From positions 1-9,562 of the forward strand of contig CAYUWG010000107.1 in assembly GCA_964448285.1 (NCBI GenBank): a DNA stretch of 9,562 nt, read 5' to 3'. A program made the translations under genes and the position numbers. Positions 1-6,126 of the stretch are shown piece after piece. Each line of letters opens with the position of its first letter. Within the stretch, counting starts at the first letter, position 1. Origin of the DNA: CAYUWG01 sp964448285 (GTDB lineage: Bacteria > Bacteroidota > Ignavibacteria > SZUA-365). The notes under the pieces are model-generated. The model saw only the letters and a list, made by a program, of their open reading frames with translations. It was not told the origin of the DNA and did not search any database.

Positions 1-207
1 GCCGATCACGGCAACCGTCCGTTCGTGGAAGACTCCGGAAGGGATGAGATGGAGAACGAACCTGCGGTCGTCGATCTCGATCGTATGCCCTGCGTTCGCG
101 CCGCCCTGATACCGCGCGACGATATCCGCACGCTCACTGAGCAGATCGACAAGTTTTCCTTTCCCTTCATCGCCCCACTGGGCACCGACAATCACATGTA
201 CCGGCAT
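1..207 (-). CDS. purA: Adenylosuccinate synthetase, N-terminal part (runs off left edge)
   Basis: Adenylosuccinate synthetase joins IMP and aspartate using GTP, the first committed step from IMP to AMP, in the cytoplasm. Only the first 69 codons are here; the frame is open to base 1, so the gene is cut by the window edge and not visibly broken. The start is the ATG at 207-205, giving MPVHVIVGAQWGDEGKGK. The family's GTP-binding P-loop-like motif GDEGKGK is at residues 12-18, preceded by QW. The IMP-site signature NAGHT is at 38-42. SGVF near residue 57 also fits the family. The full protein is normally about 420-430 residues. It lies 72 bp downstream of the STAS gene on the same strand, with only a weak ribosome-binding site and no promoter I could recognise, so read-through from the secD cluster is plausible. 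The identification is firm because of the two adjacent nucleotide-site motifs. Confidence 0.96.
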   Translation of the reverse strand, partial: MPVHVIVGAQWGDEGKGKLVDLLSERADIVARYQGGANAGHTIEIDDRRFVLHLIPSGVFHERTVAVIG

Positions 208-279
208 TCCATTCGTCTCGTTTGGTTCAGAAAAATCCTGCGACCGTTTCGCGGGATACGTGCTGAAGCAAGACTCCGG

Positions 280-618
280 TTACAGGAGACTCGAAACAGC
301 GTCGTCCACGGTGTGATGGGACGGAAAGATGCTCGTGAGCTTCGATATTTCGATCAGCCCCTGCACCTTGTCATTCGCGCCGGCAAGCTTCAGCATGCCA
401 CCGGCATTCTTCATCGTCGTAAATGCGCCGATAAGCAAACCAAGCCCGGAGCTGTTCATCAGCGAAACGTTCGAAAGATCGATCACCACTTTATCCTTTC
501 CCTTGTCGATGAGCTTGTGGAGTTCATCGTTCAGGGCCGAGGCCTCCGGACCTCCGAGGATGTTTCCTTCCGGGGAGATTACCGTCACCCCGCTTCGTTC
601 AATTACATGAAGCTTCAT
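280..618 (-). CDS. STAS-domain anti-sigma-factor antagonist (SpoIIAA/RsbV-like)
   Basis: A 112-residue single-domain protein. Proteins of this family bind an anti-sigma (HPK-type) serine kinase and free a sigma factor or response output. They are switched off by phosphorylation of one conserved Ser. Visible features are an N-terminal beta strand (VTVISPEGNI, 11-20), the VVIDLSNV strand (44-51), and the phosphorylation loop MNSSGLG (54-60), followed by the helix and LKLAG strand near 76-80. In classical members the loop reads D-S-S-G; here Asn55 replaces Asp before the presumed phosphoserine Ser56. The length is typical for a lone STAS protein. The ATG at 618 is preceded by a good AAGGAG. The gene follows secF by 12 bp, and its ribosome-binding site overlaps the secF stop codon, so the two are very probably co-transcribed. 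No partner kinase, PP2C phosphatase or sigma factor is in the window, so the pathway controlled is unknown. Confidence 0.92.
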   Translation of the reverse strand: MKLHVIERSGVTVISPEGNILGGPEASALNDELHKLIDKGKDKVVIDLSNVSLMNSSGLGLLIGAFTTMKNAGGMLKLAGANDKVQGLIEISKLTSIFPSHHTVDDAVSSLL

Positions 619-626
619 CTCGCATG

Positions 627-632
627 CTCCTT
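627..632 (-). promoter_or_regulatory. Ribosome-binding site of the STAS gene, overlapping the secF stop
   Basis: On the minus strand the sequence reads TAAGGAGCATGCGAGATG. AAGGAG lies 8 nt before the STAS ATG and shares bases with the secF TAA stop. This favours coupled translation of secF and the STAS gene. Confidence 0.7.
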
Positions 633-1548
633 AGAAAGTGATTTTGGCCTTTCGATTCAATACCCAATCCACGGTCATCGAACTTGCGACGAAAATACTC
701 GAGTACGTGCCGGTAATGATGCCGACCACCATTGCAAACGCAAATCCGCGCGTCGGTTCGCCGCCGAAAAACAGAAGGGCGAGCATCGCGAGCATCGTCG
801 TGAGACCGGTCACGATGGTTCGACTCATCGTTGCATTGATGCTCTTGTTTACCATCGCTGTAAAGTCTGCCGTCTTGAAAATTTTCAGGTTCTCCCGAAC
901 ACGGTCGAACACGATCACCGTGTCGTTGATCGAGTATCCGACAAGCGTGAGGAAAGCTGCAACCATCGCCTGGTCGAATTCCAGGTTCAAACCGGGAATG
1001 ACGTTCGTGCAGAGCGACACGATACCGAGCGTCAACAGAACGTCGTGGAACAACGCGGCAACTGCGCCGAGCGCGAAAATGAATTTGAACCGGAAACCGA
1101 TATAGACGAGGATGCCGATCAACGCGAAGAAGATCGCGAACACGGCGTCACGACGGATTTCGTCTCCGATCTTCGCCTCCACGCGGTTCTCCTGCAGCAA
1201 CTCGATGCGGCCCTGGAAGAACTGATTCAAATGGTTCTGAACGCTCTCCGATATTTGAGAGCCTACTCCCTTTTGCTCGGTGCGAATGATGTAGTCGGTG
1301 TCCGTACCGAATGATTTGATCTCGAAGCTGCCCATGTTCGCTTTGCCCATCATCGTGCGGAGTTCACCGATCTCGACGCTTCGTGGAAAGCGAAGCACCA
1401 ACTCGGTGCCGCCCTTGAAATCCAAACCGAAGGCAAGTCCCTTGATGAAAATGGAAAGGAAACCGGCGACTAATACGACCGCGGATACGCCGTAAAAGAG
1501 CTTCCGCTTGGACATAAAATCGACGTTGAGATTTTGAAAGAAGCGCAT
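631..1548 (-). CDS. secF: Protein translocase subunit SecF
   Basis: SecF is an inner-membrane partner of SecD. The pair uses the proton gradient to pull translocating chains out through SecYEG. The 305-residue protein has the family order. TM1 is at about 16-36, followed by the GLDFKGGTEL signature (41-50). A small periplasmic domain spans about 50-130. Five more membrane segments follow: about 134-152, 156-178, 190-212, 245-261 and 268-290. The core motif VGYSINDT (203-210) contains Asp209, and the MSRT motif (241-244) contains Arg243, matching the charged residues linked to proton coupling in characterised SecF proteins. The ATG at 1548 is supported by AGGAG about 12 nt upstream, a rather long spacing; Met12 is a weaker alternative. 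It starts 43 bp after the secD stop and ends 12 bp before the STAS gene. The separate secD and secF genes contrast with the fused SecDF usual in classical Bacteroidetes. Confidence 0.97.
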   Translation of the reverse strand: MRFFQNLNVDFMSKRKLFYGVSAVVLVAGFLSIFIKGLAFGLDFKGGTELVLRFPRSVEIGELRTMMGKANMGSFEIKSFGTDTDYIIRTEQKGVGSQISESVQNHLNQFFQGRIELLQENRVEAKIGDEIRRDAVFAIFFALIGILVYIGFRFKFIFALGAVAALFHDVLLTLGIVSLCTNVIPGLNLEFDQAMVAAFLTLVGYSINDTVIVFDRVRENLKIFKTADFTAMVNKSINATMSRTIVTGLTTMLAMLALLFFGGEPTRGFAFAMVVGIITGTYSSIFVASSMTVDWVLNRKAKITF

Positions 1549-1591
1549 GGAAACGTGTTACTCCTGTGGGGTGATCAACTTCGAAATGAAC

Positions 1592-3475
1592 TCAGCCGAA
1601 CGAGACGACTTTGGGACTGACGTCGTAGGTGAATTCAAGTACGACACGCGTGAAAATGATTGCAGTGAAGAGCGAACAAATGATACCGATCATCAGGGTC
1701 AGGGCAAAGCCTTGCACGGGACCCGAACCGAGCTGGTAGAGGATGATACAGGTAAGAATGGTCGTCAGGTTGGAGTCGATGATTGCGGGGAGCGCTCGTG
1801 AGTAGCCGGCATCGATGGCGGCTCGCATCGTCTTGCCGACGCCAAGTTCTTCCCGGATGCGTTCGGTGATGAGGACGTTCGCATCCACGGCCATACCGAC
1901 GGTGAGCAAAATGCCGGCGATGCCGGGAAGGGTGAGCGTCGCATGGAAGCCCGATAGAATTCCGAGTATGAAGATGACGTTGAACAACACCGCGACGTCG
2001 GCGGTAAAACCGGCGTACCGATAGTAAACCAACATGAACAGCACGACCAAACCCATCCCGATCAGGAACGAATTCAATCCTTTTTCGATCGAGTCTTCCC
2101 CGAGCGACGGCCCGACCGTCCGCTCCTGGATGATCTCGACCGGTGCGGGAAGCGCTCCGGCCTTGAGCACGATTTCGAGAAGACGGGCTTCATCCATGTT
2201 CTCCATGCCCTCGATCTGCGAGCTTCCTCCGATGATCTTCTGCTTCACGTTCGGCGCGGAGAAGACGGCGTTATCGAGCACGATCGCGATCTGCTTGTTG
2301 ACGTTGGCACCGGTGATGCGCGCCCATTCCCGCGCTCCCTCACTGCTCATCTCCATGGTAACGACCGCACCGCCGAAACCCTGCACGTCCGTTTGTGCGC
2401 GTGCGTTCGTAATCACTTCGCCGGTGAGTTCAGGATCGGCTTTCAACGCATAGAAGGTGTAGTAATCTCTGTCGTCGCCTTCGAACATTCTTTGCCCTTT
2501 CGCGCTCCAGGCAAACGACACATCCAGCGGGATCACCTTCATGACGTCCGGCCGCTTCAGAATGTTGTTGATGCGTTCCTTCTGTGCTGCATCAGCATAA
2601 ACGCCGTACTGCGTGCCGATAAAAAGACCTTGGAAAGGATTCTCCTTTTGAAACTTTGCAAGCTTCTGCTCTTCAGTCAAACCGGCGTATCCGCTCGTGT
2701 CCGATCCGGTTTGCTTGAGTGAGTCCGCCGCGACCGAATCTGCTTGAGCGACCGTCGAAGTATCGAGAACTTCTTCCAACGGTTTACCGAGGAGCAGCTT
2801 ATCGATCTTCTCGAAGGTGGTCTTCACGGCGTTCGGGTCGGCGAGAAGTTTGAATTCGAGCTGTGCCGTTTCCTGAATGAGTGAGCGCACTTCCTTTTCG
2901 TCGCTGACGCCGGGGAGTTCGAGAATGATGCGCCGATTGCCGCTTCGTGCGATGGTGACTTCGGACACGCCGTACTGGTCGATGCGGTTGCGAATGATTT
3001 GAATCGCACGCTCGACGGCTTTCTCGGATTCGTCCTTCAGCATCGAGACGATCTCATCGTTGGAATTGCGAATGTCGCCGTAGTAGCGGCTCAGGCGCAT
3101 GTTCTTTTCTTCGAACTTCCGGCGAAAAATATCGATGAGCGGTTCGTCACTCGTCGCGGCTTCGGCTTTCGTGGCGTCAAGAATCTCCCGAAGGACTTCG
3201 TCCTTGTTCTTTGCCATCTTATCGAGCAGGTCTGCGATGTTCACTTCCATCGTAACGTACATCCCGCCCTGCAAATCGAGTCCGAGTTTCAGCCGTTTGG
3301 CACGTGCATCGCGAATGTCGCTCTCGTTTTCATCGAAGAACTTCGCGCTGTCGGCATCGGTGAGTTCCTTCAACGTGCGTTGATAGTTCGAATCCGACCA
3401 CGTGGGATAGAGATAATACCCCGATAAGGCGATGAACGCGAGAATCAATAGAAGTCGGAACCGGTACTTTTTCAC
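1592..3475 (-). CDS. secD: Protein translocase subunit SecD
   Basis: SecD works with SecF at the periplasmic face of SecYEG to finish preprotein translocation using proton flow. The 627-residue product has the expected architecture. TM1 is at about 6-24, and the GLDLQGG signature is at 65-71. The P1 base follows, with NRIDQYGVSE (163-172) and LELPGV (185-190). An acidic/Ser-rich linker and P1 head span about 230-450. Five C-terminal membrane segments lie between about 466 and 612. GMAVDANVLI (527-536) carries Asp531, which matches the proton-pathway aspartate of characterised SecD. The length is close to the 615 residues of E. coli SecD. The start is a GTG at 3475-3473: an in-frame TAG lies 6 nt upstream, and the next Met is at residue 72, inside the conserved region. 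A GGAGG 11 nt upstream and a Bacteroidetes-type promoter in the upstream gap suggest this is the first gene of the secD-secF-STAS-purA cluster. No yajC gene is adjacent. Confidence 0.98.
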   Translation of the reverse strand: MKKYRFRLLLILAFIALSGYYLYPTWSDSNYQRTLKELTDADSAKFFDENESDIRDARAKRLKLGLDLQGGMYVTMEVNIADLLDKMAKNKDEVLREILDATKAEAATSDEPLIDIFRRKFEEKNMRLSRYYGDIRNSNDEIVSMLKDESEKAVERAIQIIRNRIDQYGVSEVTIARSGNRRIILELPGVSDEKEVRSLIQETAQLEFKLLADPNAVKTTFEKIDKLLLGKPLEEVLDTSTVAQADSVAADSLKQTGSDTSGYAGLTEEQKLAKFQKENPFQGLFIGTQYGVYADAAQKERINNILKRPDVMKVIPLDVSFAWSAKGQRMFEGDDRDYYTFYALKADPELTGEVITNARAQTDVQGFGGAVVTMEMSSEGAREWARITGANVNKQIAIVLDNAVFSAPNVKQKIIGGSSQIEGMENMDEARLLEIVLKAGALPAPVEIIQERTVGPSLGEDSIEKGLNSFLIGMGLVVLFMLVYYRYAGFTADVAVLFNVIFILGILSGFHATLTLPGIAGILLTVGMAVDANVLITERIREELGVGKTMRAAIDAGYSRALPAIIDSNLTTILTCIILYQLGSGPVQGFALTLMIGIICSLFTAIIFTRVVLEFTYDVSPKVVSFG

Positions 3476-3486
3476 GGCCTACAGGC

Positions 3487-3491
3487 CCTCC
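3487..3491 (-). promoter_or_regulatory. Ribosome-binding site deciding the secD GTG start
   Basis: GGAGG on the minus strand lies 11 nt before the GTG. An in-frame TAG between them rules out an earlier start, and no ATG is available before the conserved GLDLQGG region. A five-base arm pair GGCCT/AGGCC brackets this spacer, but its 2-nt loop is too tight to call a structure. Confidence 0.65.
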
Positions 3492-3549
3492 AATAACTGA
3501 ATTATGTGATGAATGTGAGCGCTGTGTTTTTCATTTAGGCTCAGGCAGA

Positions 3550-3582
3550 CAAATATAGAGCCACCTGCGACTGAAAACCAAA
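3550..3582 (-). promoter_or_regulatory. Bacteroidetes-type promoter of the secD cluster
   Basis: Read on the minus strand, TTTG (3582-3579) is followed after 21 nt by TATATTTG (3557-3550). This fits the Bacteroidetes primary-sigma consensus TTTG / TAnnTTTG with its spacing of about 19-21 nt. The start of transcription would fall near 3543-3545, leaving a leader of roughly 70 nt before the secD GTG. A short hairpin (TCCGG/CCGGA arms at 3601-3597 and 3590-3586) sits just upstream of the TTTG element. The rest of the 198-bp gap holds a tandem CGCCAAT heptamer pair at 3613-3626 (plus strand) and no clear terminator for the upstream gene. Confidence 0.6.
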
Positions 3583-3673
3583 CCCTCCGGCGAGCTCCGG
3601 AAACACGATGAGCGCCAATCGCCAATAAAATCAGGCCTTCCGGGCAATCAGCGCCTCAGCGCAGGCTCTTGCT

Positions 3674-6079
3674 TTACGGCTGACCTAAAAGTCGTCGAAT
3701 GGACTGTTTCACGACATTATCACTTTCCATTTCCAGGTGCCGCGTGAGGATCGACTGCGCTTGTGGAGCGGCCACGACCGTGACGTATTTCGCGGCGAGC
3801 GCGCGAAACCGTGACACCGGTTCCTGAAGTTGGGCGGCAAGCATCGGTAAAAGTTTCTCTTGCGGAACGTCGAGCACACTGAGCGCTTCCCAGGCTTTGG
3901 CGCGCACTTCGTAGGGTGCACCGGGACGTGCCAGCTTCAAAACGTCGCCGGTGAGCGCTTTCATCCGATACGTCTTCACCCATTCGAGTGCATCGCGGGC
4001 AAGGACATCGCTGAACGATTCGCTGTGCAATCGCTTCTTGACGAGAGCCTGCGTTGTCGTCGAATCGATCTTCAGGATTGCGTTCATTGCCGCGGCCTCG
4101 ACCATGGAACTCGAATCACGCAGCGTCTTCTCGAAGAGTGGTTTCAAAGAGCGGTCTTTGAGTTTGTTCAGACCGTTGACTGCCGTCGTGCGAATCACCG
4201 ACATCGCGTCTTTCGTGAGATCGACGAGAACGGCCTTGTGTTCTTTTTTAAACGAAACCGAATCCGCTTTCAAATCGGCAAAGCCGGACGCAATGCGAAG
4301 TCGCACGCTGTAATGAGGATCGGATTTCGCGGCATGCATCAGGGCTTTTCGTGCAACCGCATCTTCCGTTCGTTGAAGCAAAGCTTCGGCGGCAAGGACT
4401 CTCTTGCGAACGTCGTGGTTGTGCTGAAGGTGGGCGATCAGCTCGTCGCGCGTTTGTTCGACGGTTATTCTGCCGCAGAGTACGCTGCCGTGATCGACGC
4501 TGACGAATTGCGGTTCCTTCTCAAGCGTGAACGTGTAGGAGGTATCCGCCGCGTTCATCCAAATGCGCTCGTCGGTGAATTCCTTTGGGGAAGAGTAGAA
4601 GCGCACGTCCATCGGCAAACGAAAGATCCCGCAGACCGAATCCGTCTTCTGCACCTGCTTCATCGCCAGCGAAAGTGTTTTGGAAACTGCATCCCATTTC
4701 TTCGAAACGTGGAGTTCTGGGTAGCCCGCTTTGTAGAGCCACTGCTCGAAGAACCATTGCAGGTTCATACCCGTGACTTCCTCGATCGTGCGTTTGAGGT
4801 CGTTCGTCTCGACGCTTTGCAGCGCGAACTTCCGACCGTAAGCATTGATGACACGCCAGAATTGTTCTTCACCGAGCAGCGTGCGCAGCATGTGGAGAAC
4901 CGCTGCGCCTTTCGGGTAAATGTTCTGCCCGACGTTCCCTTTCTTCGACACGACGGGAAGGCGACCGACCCTGTCGGCCCATTCGATGTAACCCATGATG
5001 CCGCCGTTGCGCTGTGTGGTGAAATCATCCTCGCCGTATTTGTACTGCGTCCAGACTTGCTGGAAGTACGTCGCGAAGCCTTCGTTCAACCAGCCGTTTT
5101 CCCAATCTACATACGTGAGATAATCGCCCCACCACTGATGGGCGAGTTCGTGCGCAATGAGACCGTCGGGAGAATAATCGAGTGCCGCCCGCGCATCGAC
5201 CACCATGCGTTTATCGTTCATGACGGTGGCCGTCGTGTTCTCCATTCCGCCATACATGAAATGCCGGACGCTGATCTGTGCGTATTTCGACCACGGATAG
5301 TTGATCCCGATTTTCTTCGAGAAGAATTTCGTCATCTCGGCAGTCGTCCGGTAGGTGCGCTCGACGTCCGCACGGTAATCGCTTTCATAGTGATACGAAT
5401 GAATGGGAATGCCGTCGTACTCGTCTTCGTAAATCGCATACTTTCCAACGGCGATCATGATGAGATAGGACGAATGGGGTTTGTCCATCACCCAATGCCA
5501 TGTGGTCGTGCCGTCGCCGTTATCCGACTTCGATTTGAGTGAACCGTTGCTCAGCGTTTCGAATCCCGAACGCGCGGTCATAATGACTTCCGACGTCGCC
5601 TTGTCGTTGGGGTAATCATAAGAAGGAAGCCAGTGCCGGTTGTCCTCGCCTTGTCCTTGCGTCCATATCTGCTCCGGATCGTCGGGATAGCTTGCATTCG
5701 GACCGATGAAGTACATCCCTTTCTGCGGAGTACAATGATAGCGTACCGTTGTGGTCAACTCTTCACCGTAGGCATAAGGGCGATCGAAATGAATGGTCAG
5801 ATGCGTGGAGTCGTAGGAAAAACGCAGTGGTGCGCCATTCCCCTGCGTGACGCTCTCGATCGTCATGTTCACTGCATCGAAGATGATTTCCTTAAACGAA
5901 GGCCGCAATGCTTTGAGCGTTGTCGTCACGCTGCCGAACACCGTTTTCTTCGGATGGTCGAAAGAAAGCTCGATGCGGTAGTGCTGAACGTCGTACGTCC
6001 GCTCACGGCGTCCGAAGTCCTGCGAGACTGCACCTTCGAAGAAAACGAATAAGACAACGATGACCGCTGTGTATTTCAT
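3674..6079 (-). CDS. Exported M1-family zinc aminopeptidase with C-terminal HEAT-like repeats
   Basis: The product should remove N-terminal residues from peptides outside the cytoplasm. Numbering is from the ATG at 6079 (801 residues). A signal peptide covers 1-19, with a likely cut at AVS|Q. The N-terminal beta domain is about 27-210. The catalytic domain has the exopeptidase motif GGMEN (277-281), the zinc site HELAH (310-314) with Glu333 in NEGFA (HEXXH-18-E spacing), and the catalytic Tyr388 in YPKG. All catalytic residues are intact. A short beta-sandwich at about 455-555 is followed by helical HEAT-like repeats at about 560-801 (for example VRKRVLAAEALL, VRLRIASGFA, IRTTAVNGL, VRAKAWEALS, SRFRALAAKYV). 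There is no C-terminal sorting domain, so a periplasmic or surface-bound location after Sec export is most likely. A GTG at 6082 could extend it by one residue, but the ribosome-binding site fits the ATG better. The gene starts 47 bp after the VWA-like gene's stop with no visible promoter, so co-transcription is likely. Substrate preference is not evident. Confidence 0.95.
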   Translation of the reverse strand: MKYTAVIVVLFVFFEGAVSQDFGRRERTYDVQHYRIELSFDHPKKTVFGSVTTTLKALRPSFKEIIFDAVNMTIESVTQGNGAPLRFSYDSTHLTIHFDRPYAYGEELTTTVRYHCTPQKGMYFIGPNASYPDDPEQIWTQGQGEDNRHWLPSYDYPNDKATSEVIMTARSGFETLSNGSLKSKSDNGDGTTTWHWVMDKPHSSYLIMIAVGKYAIYEDEYDGIPIHSYHYESDYRADVERTYRTTAEMTKFFSKKIGINYPWSKYAQISVRHFMYGGMENTTATVMNDKRMVVDARAALDYSPDGLIAHELAHQWWGDYLTYVDWENGWLNEGFATYFQQVWTQYKYGEDDFTTQRNGGIMGYIEWADRVGRLPVVSKKGNVGQNIYPKGAAVLHMLRTLLGEEQFWRVINAYGRKFALQSVETNDLKRTIEEVTGMNLQWFFEQWLYKAGYPELHVSKKWDAVSKTLSLAMKQVQKTDSVCGIFRLPMDVRFYSSPKEFTDERIWMNAADTSYTFTLEKEPQFVSVDHGSVLCGRITVEQTRDELIAHLQHNHDVRKRVLAAEALLQRTEDAVARKALMHAAKSDPHYSVRLRIASGFADLKADSVSFKKEHKAVLVDLTKDAMSVIRTTAVNGLNKLKDRSLKPLFEKTLRDSSSMVEAAAMNAILKIDSTTTQALVKKRLHSESFSDVLARDALEWVKTYRMKALTGDVLKLARPGAPYEVRAKAWEALSVLDVPQEKLLPMLAAQLQEPVSRFRALAAKYVTVVAAPQAQSILTRHLEMESDNVVKQSIRRLLGQP

Positions 6080-6083
6080 CACA

Positions 6084-6088
6084 CCTCC
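6084..6088 (-). promoter_or_regulatory. Ribosome-binding site deciding the aminopeptidase start
   Basis: GGAGG on the minus strand lies 4 nt before the ATG at 6079 but only 1 nt before the adjacent in-frame GTG at 6082. The ATG is therefore preferred, although both are close to the site. Confidence 0.6.
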
Positions 6089-6126
6089 GGAATTGATTGA
6101 CGCAAGTGAATCGTGAAGATCAGAGA

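Noticed and set aside
6..191. Small minus-strand frame at the left edge
   Set aside because: It overlaps the purA start in another frame. The purA frame shows GDEGKGK and NAGHT, so this one is a shadow.
25..1314. 429-codon plus-strand open frame
   Set aside because: It lies antisense to purA, the STAS gene and secF, all of which have clear family motifs. The product is Arg/His/Asp-rich without recognisable domains, as expected for a shadow frame.
3640..3673. Intrinsic terminator after the aminopeptidase gene
   Set aside because: Short GC arms (GCGC/GCGC or GCCT/AGGC) can pair, but no T-run follows on the minus strand and the stems are only about four pairs.
3674..3950. T9SS sorting domain on the aminopeptidase
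   Set aside because: The C-terminus is helical and ends in LLGQP. It lacks a YPNPF-type motif and the usual beta pattern with a basic end.
3860..5542. 560-codon plus-strand open frame
   Set aside because: It is antisense to the M1 aminopeptidase, whose catalytic motifs fix the real strand and frame. Composition is Arg/His/Phe-rich with no domain signature.
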